Assembly (NCBI RefSeq): GCF_006335015.1
Contig: NZ_VDGT01000012.1
Coordinates: 62,001-126,000, forward strand
Origin: Streptomyces sedi
Lineage (GTDB): Bacteria; Actinomycetota; Actinomycetes; Streptomycetales; Streptomycetaceae
Direction: 5' to 3'
DNA: 64,000 bases
Under the pieces are notes generated by a model. That model did no database searches. It saw nothing but the letters and a program-made list of their open reading frames with translations, and was not told where the DNA came from. The translations under genes and the position numbers were made by a program. Below, in pieces: positions 49,540-58,600 of the stretch; within the stretch, counting starts at the first letter, position 1, and the number at the start of each line of letters is the position of its first letter.

Positions 49540-50442
49540 TCAGTCCGTCCGACGCGCGGCCAGGTCCAGCCAGTGCTCCACGTCGGCCGGCGTGTGGTGG
49601 CGGATCGACCAGTCGACCATCCGCAGGCTCATGTGCGCCCAGGCCGGCCGCAGCACCTCCTCGGGCATCGCGTCCAACACCTCGTCCAGGCGCTCCTCCA
49701 CGCCCGGCCCCGTTCCCTCGGCGTGGACGCCGAACCGCAGCGTGACCAGGTCCAGCCGGCGGTCCCCGCGCCCGGCGCCGTCCCAGTCGATGACCCCGGT
49801 GAGGGTGCCGTCCACCGCCAGCATGTTGCCCGGGTGGAAGTCCAGGTGGACGGCGTCGTCGCCCTCCAGCCTCGCCGGATGCGCGGCACCGACGGCGGCG
49901 GCCCAGCGCTCCAGCGCGGCGGCGCGCGCCCCGTGCCGGCGCAGCGGTTCGTGCAGGCAGAACCCGGGCCCGTCCTCCCGCAGATGAAGGGCGGTCGCGG
50001 GGATGTCGCGGCGGTCGGCCAACCGTCCGGCGAGCGCCTGGTTGAACGCGAGCGCCTGCTCCAGGCCGCGCGCGTCCAGGCGGTCGAGCGTCGCGCCGGG
50101 CAGCAGCTCCTGGACCGTGACGACGGCGTGGTCGACCTGCTCGACCAGCTCGGTCGCCGGGACCGGGCAGCCGGCCGCGCGCAGCGCCTCGGAGACGGCG
50201 ATCGGGCCGTTCTCCAGGTCGGCGGCGCGGGCGCGCGGGCGCCACTTGAGCACGGAACGGCGGCCGTCCGGCCAGCGCACATAGGCCGCGCCCACCTGCC
50301 CGCCCGGGCAGGGGCCCTCCACGGTCAGTCGGGCTCCGGTCCGCTCGCGAAGGGCCTCGACCATCCGTTCGGCGTCGAGGCGTTCGGCGCGGGGCCAGTC
50401 GGGGGAGGCGGAGCTCGGTCGCGGTGCGGGGGAGGTGGCCAT
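49540..50442 (-). CDS. Aminoglycoside phosphotransferase (APH)-family kinase
   Basis: A 300-residue protein with the APH/choline-kinase fold. SVLKWRPRA carries the nucleotide-binding Lys, DDAVHLDFHPGNMLAV the Brenner motif (HxDxxxxN), and GVIDWDGAGRGDRRLDLV the metal-binding DWD. Such proteins range from antibiotic-resistance enzymes to metabolic or macrolide kinases; with no context here a resistance role should not be assumed. The C-terminus contains MVDWSIRHHTPADVEHWLDL. Confidence 0.87.
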   Translation of the reverse strand: MATSPAPRPSSASPDWPRAERLDAERMVEALRERTGARLTVEGPCPGGQVGAAYVRWPDGRRSVLKWRPRARAADLENGPIAVSEALRAAGCPVPATELVEQVDHAVVTVQELLPGATLDRLDARGLEQALAFNQALAGRLADRRDIPATALHLREDGPGFCLHEPLRRHGARAAALERWAAAVGAAHPARLEGDDAVHLDFHPGNMLAVDGTLTGVIDWDGAGRGDRRLDLVTLRFGVHAEGTGPGVEERLDEVLDAMPEEVLRPAWAHMSLRMVDWSIRHHTPADVEHWLDLAARRTD

Positions 50443-50493
50443 CGGGGGATTATGGCGCCGGGGGGCGCCGCTTCGCGCGTCGTTTACCCCGGC

Positions 50494-51147
50494 TCAGCCG
50501 GCGATCGCGTCCCCGACCGCCCCGCCGGTCGCGCCGCGCACCGCCCGTGCGAGGTGCGCGGGGGCGTGAAGAAGCCCCTGGGTGTCCCCGCCGGACAGGA
50601 GCGTGCGGGCGACATGCTCGTTGTACGCCCGCAGCGCGGCGCCGGTCGCCGCGGCGTGCGGCAGCACGCGGTGGTCGTCGGCAGGGAGGCCGAGGCGCCT
50701 GGCGATGACGGGTGCCAGCTCCCGTTCGACCTTGTCGCACGCCATCAGCCACGCGGTCCGCAGGGCCGGCTCCCGGTCGCCGAGGGCGACGATGCCGAGG
50801 GCCAGCCGGTCGTCGATGACGCTGTCGGCGGTGGCCTCCTCGACATGGCGGATCCGCTCGGCCGCGGCGTGCTCCTCCAGGGAGAGGTGCGGGGGCCAGG
50901 CGCGGAGGATCAGCATCCCCCACTCCACGCCTCTGGCCACGAGGGGTTCGGCGCAGCTCTCCTTGGTGCGGAAGTGGCGCCAGATGGTGCGGGTGGACAG
51001 GCCGACGGCCTCGGCGATCTGGTCGCCGCTGGTGGCGTCGACGCCCTGCTCCCAGAAGAGGCGGGAGGCCTCCCTGGAGATCTCCAGCCGCAGGCGGCGC
51101 CGCCGCACCTCGCTCATCGCACCGCCGCGGCGTCTGGTCGTCGTCAT
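50494..51147 (-). CDS. TetR-family regulator
   Basis: A 217-residue protein. The N-terminal DNA-binding part shows LRLEISREASRLFWEQGVDA and SGDQIAEAVGLSTRTIWRHF, a standard TetR helix-turn-helix; the remaining helical domain (MLILRAWPPHLSLEEHAAAERI) matches the actinobacterial TetR group with a MftR-like C-terminal. ATG 51147 is chosen because longer frames run into a Pro/Arg-rich shadow and the AT-rich upstream region. The target is unknown; the nearby gap contains a candidate operator. Confidence 0.88.
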   Translation of the reverse strand: MTTTRRRGGAMSEVRRRRLRLEISREASRLFWEQGVDATSGDQIAEAVGLSTRTIWRHFRTKESCAEPLVARGVEWGMLILRAWPPHLSLEEHAAAERIRHVEEATADSVIDDRLALGIVALGDREPALRTAWLMACDKVERELAPVIARRLGLPADDHRVLPHAAATGAALRAYNEHVARTLLSGGDTQGLLHAPAHLARAVRGATGGAVGDAIAG

Positions 51148-51172
51148 GGGGGCTCCGGTTTCGGTTCCGCGC

Positions 51173-51190
51173 AATGCATTAAGTGGCATT
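51173..51190. promoter_or_regulatory. Possible TetR operator
   Basis: AATGC (51173-51177) and GCATT (51186-51190) form an inverted repeat in an unusually AT-rich patch 26 bases before the TetR start; AATGCATT itself is a palindrome. The 51148-51406 gap otherwise contains only a diverged Streptomyces intergenic repeat. Confidence 0.35.
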
Positions 51191-51406
51191 ATGGCAGTAA
51201 GTGACGCGCGACGCCAGGGGGTCGGCGACGGGGCGCGGTCGACCGCCCGCGCGGTTCCCCGCGCCTCTTCGCCGTGACTCCCGCGCGGTCGGCGAGGCGG
51301 CAACGGCCCCCGGGAGCAGGGGAGTTGCCCAGAAGAAGCCCCGAGCGACCCGGGGGCGGGTCAACGGGCCACGTTTCAGACTGATTTGCGCGGTTAGCCG
51401 AGCGTC

Positions 51407-51814
51407 ATGACTGCGAAGAGCGAAGCCAGGAAGAACAACACGGACGACAACCGCGCCAAGGCCGGCACCCGTCTGGCGGTGGCCAAGGCGAAGGCCGAGG
51501 AAGCGGTCGCGCGGGTGAAGGGGGCCGAGGAGTCCGCCGAGGAAGCGGCCCACGCGGCGGGCGAGAGCGCCGGCCGCGCCGGCCGCGCGACCGCCGCCGG
51601 ACTGGCCAGCGGCCGGCAGGCCGTCGCCTCCGCGGCGCACCACGCGGCCTCCGGCGCCACCAGCGCCTGGACGACGGCCCGGCACCACAAGGGCGTCTCG
51701 GCCGCCACCGTCCTCGGCGTCGTGTGCCTGACCGCGGGCGCCTTCGCGCTGGGCCGCCGCTCGTTCCGGAGCGACGCCGGCCCGCTGACCCGGCTGACCC
51801 ACGGCCGGATCTGA
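51407..51814 (+). CDS. Small Ala-rich coiled-coil membrane protein
   Basis: A 135-residue protein of unrecognised family. Residues 1-30 are charged (AKSEARKNNTDDNRAKAG); residues 30-80 form an Ala/Glu-rich amphipathic helix (AKAKAEEAVARVKGAEESAE); a hydrophobic segment VSAATVLGVVCLTAGAFALG gives one membrane helix near the C-terminus. This looks like the DUF3618/YtxH-like class of membrane-tethered coiled coils, but I cannot confirm a family. The 3' end carries a 17-bp tandem duplication spanning the stop codon. Confidence 0.65.
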   Translation: MTAKSEARKNNTDDNRAKAGTRLAVAKAKAEEAVARVKGAEESAEEAAHAAGESAGRAGRATAAGLASGRQAVASAAHHAASGATSAWTTARHHKGVSAATVLGVVCLTAGAFALGRRSFRSDAGPLTRLTHGRI

Positions 51815-51827
51815 CCCACGGCCGGAT
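51794..51827 (+). repeat. 17-bp tandem duplication across stop codon
   Basis: CTGACCCACGGCCGGAT occurs at 51794-51810 and 51811-51827; the coiled-coil gene's TGA is in the second copy. Confidence 0.85.
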
Positions 51828-51887
51828 CTGACGCGCGCTGACGCCGGGGGCCGGTTTCGGCCGCCGGATGCGGGAAACCCGGCCGCG

Positions 51888-52826
51888 ATGGAACGGACCC
51901 TGGTGACCGGATGGTTCAGCTTCGTCCACGGCGAGGCGACCGCCGGCGACGTCCTGGCCCTGCACCGGGTCCAGGACGTGCTCGACCGGGCGGGCCGGCC
52001 CCACGACGTCGCCTGGAGCCCGGGCTTCCGGCCCGGCGCGCTCTCCCTCACGGACGTCGACCCCGCCGACTACACCCGGCTGGTCTTCGTCTGCGGGCCG
52101 CTCCACGGACCGGGGATCGCGTGGCTGCACGAGCGGTTCGGCCACTGCCTGCGCGTGGCCGTCGGCACCTCGGTGCTCGACCCCGAGGACCCGGCCGCCG
52201 CCGGTTTCCACCGGATCCTCGCCCGTGACGGCGCCGGCCCGCCCACCGAGGACCTCGCGGCCCACGCACCCGCGCGCCCCGCCGTCCCCGTGGCCGGGCT
52301 GCTGCTCACCGACGGCCAGCGGGAGTACGGCGCGCGCCGCCTCCACGGCCGGGTCGCGGAGACCGTCACGGGCTGGCTCAACGGCACGCGCTGCGCGCCC
52401 GTGCCGTTCGACACCCGGCTCGACGCGCGCGACGGCACGCTCCCCGGCACGCCCGAGGAGCTGCTGTCGCTGCTGGAACGTCTCGACGTCGTCGTCACCG
52501 ACCGTCTGCACGGGCTGGTGCTGGCGCTGCGCGTCGGCGTCCCGGCGGTGGCGATCGACCCGGTGAGCGCCGGCGCCAAGATGACCGCCCAGGCCCGGGC
52601 CCTGCGCTGGCCCGCGGTGATCCCGGGCGAGCGGCTGGACGAGGAACGGCTGGGGCACTGGTGGGCGTGGGCGCTCGGGCCAGGCGCCCGCCTGGCGCGG
52701 AAGCGCGCCGGGGACCTCGCCGCCGGCCACGACCCGGCCGAGTCGCTGCCGGACATCCTCGCGCCGGCCCCCGCCGGCGGCGCTCAGCCGGCGGCGGGGG
52801 CGGGGCCCAGCACCCGGTCCAGATAG
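51888..52826 (+). CDS. Polysaccharide pyruvyl transferase-like protein
   Basis: A 312-residue protein. The C-terminal region contains the pyruvyltransferase/CsaB signature DVVVTDRLHGLVLALRVGVP followed by AVAIDPVSAGAKMTAQARAL, and the N-terminal half (LVTGWFSFVHGEATAGDVLA; FVCGPLHGPGIAWLHERF) fits the first Rossmann-like domain. The family adds pyruvate ketals to cell-wall or extracellular glycans, or acts as a related glycosyl-type enzyme. Its 3' end overlaps the ALO-type oxidase gene by 43 bases on the other strand. No polysaccharide gene is close, so the function is only a family-level call. Confidence 0.78.
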   Translation: MERTLVTGWFSFVHGEATAGDVLALHRVQDVLDRAGRPHDVAWSPGFRPGALSLTDVDPADYTRLVFVCGPLHGPGIAWLHERFGHCLRVAVGTSVLDPEDPAAAGFHRILARDGAGPPTEDLAAHAPARPAVPVAGLLLTDGQREYGARRLHGRVAETVTGWLNGTRCAPVPFDTRLDARDGTLPGTPEELLSLLERLDVVVTDRLHGLVLALRVGVPAVAIDPVSAGAKMTAQARALRWPAVIPGERLDEERLGHWWAWALGPGARLARKRAGDLAAGHDPAESLPDILAPAPAGGAQPAAGAGPSTRSR

Positions 52827-54118
52827 GGGTTGGCGAAGACCCCGCCGGGGTCGACCCGGTCCCGGACGGCCAGGAAGTCGTCGAACCGCGGGTAGCGGTC
52901 GCGCAGCGCCGCCGCGTCCAGCCAGTGCAGCTTGCCCCAGTGCGGACGGCCGCCCACCGCGTCGGCGATCGCCGCCACGGCGCGGAAGTACCGCTCGTGC
53001 GGCAGCCGGTGGTACTGGTGCACCGCCACGTAGGCGCTGTCCCGCCGGTAGGCGGTGGAGAGCCACACGTCGTCGGCCGGCGCGAACCGCACCTCGACGG
53101 GGAAGGCGACCCGTTCGCCGCTCTCCGCCACCCAGCGGCGGATCGCCCGCACCACTCCGGCCACCGACTCCCCGGGCACCGCGTACTCCATCTCGCGGAA
53201 GACCACCCGCCGCGCCGAGGTGAAGACCCGGTGCGAGGCGTCGCTGTAGGCGCGGGCCGAAAGGGCGCGGCTGCTCAGCGCGTTGAGCCCGGGGATCGCG
53301 CCCGGCACCGCGGTGCCCAGCCGACTGACGCCTTCGAGCAGGGTGTTGGAGAGAAACTCGTCGTCGAACCAGGCGCGCGTCCTTCCCAGCGGGCACGGCC
53401 GCTCGTCGGGGCCCAGCCGGTTGTTGCGCTTGGTGAGCGTCCGGTCGGTGTGCGGGAACCAGTAGAACTCGAAGTGCTCGTTGGCGGCACGCAGTTCGTC
53501 GAGTCCGCCGAGCACGTCCGGCAGCCCCATCGGCCCCTCGCGGGCCCACAGCGCGAACGCCGGCTCGCACTGGAGCGTGACGGTGGCGAGCACCCCCAGC
53601 GCGCCGAGGCCGACGCGGGCGGCGGCGAACAGCTCGGGCCGCTCCTCGGCCGAGCAGCGCACCAACGAGCCGTCGGCCAGCACCAGTTCCAGCGCCCGCA
53701 CCTGCGCGGCCAACCCGCCGGAACGGGCGCCGGTGCCGTGGGTGCCGGTGGAGACGGCGCCGGAGAGGGTCTGCCGGTCGATGTCGCCGAGGTTGGTCAT
53801 CGCCAGGCCGTGCGCGGCCAGCACCGCGTTCAGCCGGTGCAGCGGGATGCCCGCCTCGACGGTGACCAGCCCCGAGCGCGGGTCGATCCGCAGCGGCGCG
53901 TCCAGCGCGTCCATCCGCACCAGCACCCCCTCGGCGACCGCGATGCCGGTGAACGAGTGGCCGCTGCCGACGGCCTTCACCCGCAGCCCCTCTGCCGCCG
54001 CCCGCCGCACGACCGCGCGCAACTCGTCCACGGTGCGGGGCCGTTCGACCCGGACCGGGCGCGCGCTCGCGGTGCCCGACCAGTTTCGCCAGCCGGCCCC
54101 GGTATGGGCGATGGTCAT
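52784..54118 (-). CDS. FAD-linked oxidase, D-arabinono-1,4-lactone oxidase type
   Basis: A 444-residue flavoenzyme. The FAD domain begins with the PCMH fold (VERPRTVDELRAVVRRAAAE), with GSGHSF at His54, the residue that attaches flavin covalently in ALO-type enzymes, then NLGDIDRQTLSGAVSTGTHG; the C-terminal ALO domain ends in PHWGKLHWLD and a final GGVFANPYLDRVLG. It oxidises a sugar lactone or alditol with O2; substrate unassigned. It is divergent from a PLP racemase-fold gene, a pairing I recall from other Streptomyces, with a dyad between them. Confidence 0.9.
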   Translation of the reverse strand: MTIAHTGAGWRNWSGTASARPVRVERPRTVDELRAVVRRAAAEGLRVKAVGSGHSFTGIAVAEGVLVRMDALDAPLRIDPRSGLVTVEAGIPLHRLNAVLAAHGLAMTNLGDIDRQTLSGAVSTGTHGTGARSGGLAAQVRALELVLADGSLVRCSAEERPELFAAARVGLGALGVLATVTLQCEPAFALWAREGPMGLPDVLGGLDELRAANEHFEFYWFPHTDRTLTKRNNRLGPDERPCPLGRTRAWFDDEFLSNTLLEGVSRLGTAVPGAIPGLNALSSRALSARAYSDASHRVFTSARRVVFREMEYAVPGESVAGVVRAIRRWVAESGERVAFPVEVRFAPADDVWLSTAYRRDSAYVAVHQYHRLPHERYFRAVAAIADAVGGRPHWGKLHWLDAAALRDRYPRFDDFLAVRDRVDPGGVFANPYLDRVLGPAPAAG

Positions 54119-54242
54119 CGGCCGTCCCCTTCTCCTCGCGCCGTCGCGCCCGTGGGGACCCCGGGGGGTGGTGCGCGCGTTTTCCGTGCCCCGCGAGGGG
54201 GTTGCCCCGCGCGGTGGCGCCGTTACCGTGGTCGACACCCGG

Positions 54243-54260
54243 CCGACCGGGTTCGGTCGG
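54243..54260. promoter_or_regulatory. Dyad between ALO oxidase and PLP protein genes
   Basis: CCGACC (54243-54248) and GGTCGG (54255-54260) are exact inverted repeats; an overlapping ACCCGG/CCGGGT pair lies at 54237-54252. The divergent promoter position suggests an operator, regulator unknown. Confidence 0.35.
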
Positions 54261-54286
54261 TGGCACGGACGAGACTGGGGGTCAGA

Positions 54287-55546
54287 GTGAGCGCACCCGT
54301 CACTATGCCGCAGGGGACCCTGGACGGCGAGACCCGTGCACGGCTGGAACGGGCCACCGCCGCCCTGGACCCGCCGTTCGCCGTGGTCGACCTGGACGCC
54401 TACGACGCCAACGCCGGCGACCTCGCGCGCCGCGCGCTCGGCAAGCCGATCCGGGTGGCCAGCAAGTCGCTGCGCTGCCGGGAGCTGACCCGGCGGGTCC
54501 TGGCGCGGCGCGGCTTCGCCGGCGTGCTCGCCTTCACCCTGCCGGAGGCGCTGTGGCTGGCCGCGGACGAGGGCGCCCCCGACGGGGACGGCGCCCCGGG
54601 GATCGAGGACGTGGTGGTCGGCTACCCCACGGCCGACCGCGCGGCGCTGCGCCGGCTGGCGGCCGACGAGCGGCTGGCGCGGCGCGTCACGCTGATGGTG
54701 GACTCCGTCGACCACCTGGACTTCGTGCGGGAGGCCGCCCGTCCCTCCGCGGACCGCCCGCTGCGGCTCTGCCTCGAACTCGACGCCTCGCTGCGGTTGT
54801 TCGGCGACCGGCTGCACATCGGCGCCCGCCGCTCGCCCGTGCGCACCCCCGAGGCGGCGCTGGCGCTGGCCGGCGCGGTGGCCGACCGGCCCGAGTTCCG
54901 GCTGGTCGGGATGATGTCCTACGAGTCGCAGACCGCCGGCGTCGGCGACGCCCCGGCCGGCTCGCCGCTGCGTGGCCTGGCCGTGCGGGCAATGCAGCGG
55001 GCCTCCGCCGCCGAGCTGGCCGAACGCAGGGCCGCCGCCGTCGCCGCCGTGCGCTCCCGTGCCGACCTGGAGTTCGTCAACGGCGGCGGCACCGGCAGCG
55101 TCGAACGGACCGCCGCCGAGCCCGCCGTCACCGAGGTGGCCGCCGGCTCCGGCCTCTACGGGCCGCTGCTCTTCGACGGCTACCGGGCGTTCCGGCCGCG
55201 CCCCGCGGCCTACTTCGCGCTGCCCGTGGTGCGCCGCCCGGCCCCCGGGGTCGCCACGGTGCTCGGCGGCGGCTGGATCGCCTCGGGACCGCCGGGCGCC
55301 GACCGGCAGCCCCGGCCCGTCTTCCCGCCGGGGCTGCGCTACCGGGGCATGGAGGGCGCGGGGGAGGTGCAGTCCCCGCTGCTCGGCCCGGCGGCCGACC
55401 GGCTGCGGGTCGGGGACCGGGTGTGGTTCCGCCACGCCAAGGCGGGTGAACTCGCCGAGCGCGTCGACGCGTTCCACCTGGTCGACGGCGACCGGATCGC
55501 CGCCGAGGTGCCCACCTACCGGGGCGAGGGCCGCGCGTTCCTGTGA
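54287..55546 (+). CDS. Alanine racemase N-domain protein (amino acid deaminase-like)
   Basis: A 419-residue PLP protein of fold type III. The N-terminal barrel shows FAVVDLDAYDANAGDL, the Schiff-base Lys60 in IRVASKSLRCREL, VDSVDHLDFV and FVNGGGTGSV (phosphate loop), then a beta domain (VRRPAPGVATVLGGGWIASG; VWFRHAKAGELAERVD). HAKAGE resembles the metal site of D-threonine/D-serine dehydratases (DSD1), so a D-amino-acid deaminase or aldolase is the best family guess. It starts from GTG 54287; a later ATG is possible. It is convergent with the NRPS gene but on the other strand, so membership in that cluster is doubtful. Confidence 0.85.
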   Translation: MSAPVTMPQGTLDGETRARLERATAALDPPFAVVDLDAYDANAGDLARRALGKPIRVASKSLRCRELTRRVLARRGFAGVLAFTLPEALWLAADEGAPDGDGAPGIEDVVVGYPTADRAALRRLAADERLARRVTLMVDSVDHLDFVREAARPSADRPLRLCLELDASLRLFGDRLHIGARRSPVRTPEAALALAGAVADRPEFRLVGMMSYESQTAGVGDAPAGSPLRGLAVRAMQRASAAELAERRAAAVAAVRSRADLEFVNGGGTGSVERTAAEPAVTEVAAGSGLYGPLLFDGYRAFRPRPAAYFALPVVRRPAPGVATVLGGGWIASGPPGADRQPRPVFPPGLRYRGMEGAGEVQSPLLGPAADRLRVGDRVWFRHAKAGELAERVDAFHLVDGDRIAAEVPTYRGEGRAFL

Positions 55547-55550
55547 ACGC

Positions 55551-55587
55551 GCGGGGCGCGCCGGCCGCACCGGCCCGCGCGCCCCGC
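55551..55587. terminator. Bidirectional terminator, PLP protein / NRPS
   Basis: GCGGGGCGCG (55551-55560) pairs with CGCGCCCCGC (55578-55587) between convergent stops; the loop contains a smaller CCGG stem. Confidence 0.55.
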
Positions 55588-55602
55588 CCCCGCTCCCGTG
55601 GC

Positions 55603-58600
55603 TCAGCCGGTCGCCTCACCGCCCGGCTCCTCGACGCTCTCGCGCAGCAGCGCCACGTACTCCTCGGTCCACGCGCGGACGGTCTCCCGGTCCCACAGGT
55701 CGGCCGAGTACTCCACGACGCCGCCCAGCTCCCCGCCGGCCGGGTCGAGCACCATGATGAACTCCGAGCGCGAGGCGTCCGCCGGCACGTCCTCCACCGC
55801 GGCGGTCAGCCCCGGCAGGTCCATCCCGGTGTCCAGCGAACTCTCGTATGCCAGCCCGAGCGCCAGCCCGTCCGGCATCGGCACGCCCGTGCGTTCCCGC
55901 ATCACCGGAGCCACCCGGCGCGCCGGCATCGCCAGCTCCATGCCGCGCACGACGGAGCCGGCGACCTGGTCGACCAGCGCGGCGAACGAGCCGCCCTCGC
56001 CGTCGCGGACCCGCAGCGTGAAGCCGGTGGCCGTGCAGCCGACCAGCGACTCGAACGCGCGGCTCTCCCGCCCCGCGTAGGAGATGTTGAGCAGCACGTC
56101 GGCCCGCTCAGCCTTGCTCCCGAGCAGCCGGCCGAGCGCGGCGGCCGTCACCACGAACGGCGTGGTGCCGCGCCACGCCGCCCACCGCTCCACCGCCTTC
56201 CACACGTCGGCCGGCACGGTGAACGGCACCACGCCGCCCGCGCCGCTCAACGTCTCCGGCCGGGGCCGGTCCAACGGCAGCTCGGCGCGGAACGGCGCGT
56301 CGGCCAACTCCTTGAGCCAGTAGTCCAGTCGGCGTTCGCCTGTGGTCCTGTACAGCTCCGCCTGCCAGCGCGCGTACTCCACCTGCTGCGGCGGCTCGGC
56401 CGACAGGCCGTCGTCGGCCCCGGTCAGCGCCGCCCGGTAGAGCGCCGCGACCTCCTTCAGCAGCACGGTGACCGCCCACCCGTCACAGGTGCAGTGGTGC
56501 AGCACCAGCACCAGCGTCCAGGCGTCCGCGCCGGCCCGCACCAGCCGGTGCGCCAGCACGTCACCGGTGAACGGGTCGAGCGGGGTCTCCGCCGCGCGCC
56601 TGGCGATCTCCCCGACCAGCGCCTCGCGTTCCGCCTCAGGACGGTCGGTGAGGTCGTCGACCGGCAGCGCGACCGGCACCGGTTCCAGCACCTCCTGGCG
56701 CCAGCTCCCGTCCGCCGCCCGCACCAGCCGGGTGCGCAGCGACTCGTGGCGCTCCACCACCGTCCGCAGCGCGGAGGCCAACGCCCCCTCGTCCAAGGTG
56801 CCGGAGAGGTCGATCCGCAGGGCCACGTTGTAGACCTGCGGCCTGGCGTGCTGCCCGTGCCGGGTGGCGAACCTCGCCTGCTGCTCGGTGGACGGGCCGG
56901 CGCGCACCACCCGGCGCTCGCTGCCGGCCGCCGCGCCCCCGGCGGGGGCACCGCCCTCGTCACCGCCCCTGCCGCCGCCCCCGTCCGTGCCGCCGTCCGC
57001 GCCGCCGTCCAGGAACGCGGCGACGGCCCGTGGCGTCGGCTCCTCGTAGAGCCGGGAGAGCGGGTACTCCACACCCCACTCCTCGCGGAAGCGGTTGACC
57101 AGCCGCATCGCGGTCAGCGAGTGGCCGCCCAGGTCGAAGAGCGAGACATCGGGGTCGACCGCCTCCGGGGCCAGGTCGAACTCGGCGGCCCAGATCTCCC
57201 GCAGCCGCGCACCCCTCGCCGGGGCCGGCCCCGGCCCCTCGCCCTCCGCCCGCGGTCCACCCACGCCGAGCCGCAGCCCGGCGGGCGCGAGCCGCGCCCG
57301 GTCCAGCTTTCCGTTGGCCGACAGCGGCAGCTCCGCCAGCACGTTCCAGGCGCGCGGCACCATGTACTCCGGGAGCCGGTCGGCCAGTTCGCGCGCCAGC
57401 AGCTCGGCCCAGGCGCGCCTCCCGGCGTCGTCCGCCGCCGGCGCCACCGGCACCACATGGGCGTCGAGCACGGTCTCGCCGTTGTCCCTGACCCGGCCCA
57501 CGACGGCGGCCCGCCGCACGCCGGCCAGCCGGCCCAGCACCAGCGCCACCTCCTCCGGCTCCACCCGGAAGCCGCGGATCTTCACCTGGTCGTCGGCGCG
57601 GCCCACGAACGACAGCCGCCCCTCCGGGGTCCAGCGCACCAGGTCGCCGGTCCGGTAGTGGCGCGGCGACGGGTCCCCGCGGAAGCGCTCACCGGTCAGG
57701 TCGGTCCGGTGGAGATAGCCGTCGGCCACCCCGGGGCCCGACACCAGCAGCTCCCCGACCGCGCCGACCGGCACCGGCCCGCCCGCGTCGTCGACCACCC
57801 GCAGCCGCACGTTGTCGACCGGTCGGCCGATCGGGATCGGCCCGTCGTCCGCGCCGTCGTCCCGAGGCGGCACCGACTCGGCGAGGCACAGCACGGTGGT
57901 CTCCGTCGGGCCGTAGACGTTCACCGCCTCGTACCGGGCCTCCGGCCTGGGCCGCACCCGCAGCTGCTCGCCCCCCAACAGCAGGTGGCGCAACGGCGGT
58001 TGCTCGACGGCCGGCAGCCGCATCAGCTGCTCGCCGAGAGCCGTGGGCAGGATGCTGAACGCGATGCCCCGCTCCCCGTACCAGCGGGCCAGCGCCAGAG
58101 GGTCGGTGCGGACCGCCTCGTCCGCCACCACCACCGTGCCGCCCGCCGTCAGCGCGGGCCAGATCTCCAGCAGCGAGGCGTCGAAGCTCTGCCCGCACAC
58201 CGCCGCCGACCTGTCCTCGGCGGTGAACCCGAACCGACCGTGGTGCCACCCGCACAGGTCCACCACGCCCCGGTGGGTGAGCACCACGCCCTTGGGAACG
58301 CCGGTGCTGCCCGAGGTGTAGATCACGCAGGCCGGCGACGCCCCGCCGCCGACGGCCGACGCCGGCGGCACGCCGCCCCCGGGCGCGGCGGCGTCCGGCG
58401 CCACCACGGCCACCGCGTCCGGCAGCCGCAGCGGCGGCACCCCGGTCTCCGCGCTCACCACCGCGTACGCCCGGCTCTCGGCGATCACGTCGGCGGCGCG
58501 CGCCGCGCCGAGCGAGGGGTCGAGCGGCAGACAGGCGCCGCCCGCCCTCCATATCGCGAGCTGCGCCACCACCAGGTCGGCCGAGCGCGGCAGCCACACC

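Noticed and set aside
49540..50442. Aminoglycoside resistance gene
   Set aside because: The APH fold is shared by many non-resistance kinases and no antibiotic context is present.
36546..55546. Whether the 36.6-55.5 kb block belongs to one biosynthetic cluster
   Set aside because: The genes encode independent regulator/enzyme units with their own operators; none is a typical tailoring, PPTase, MbtH or thioesterase gene.
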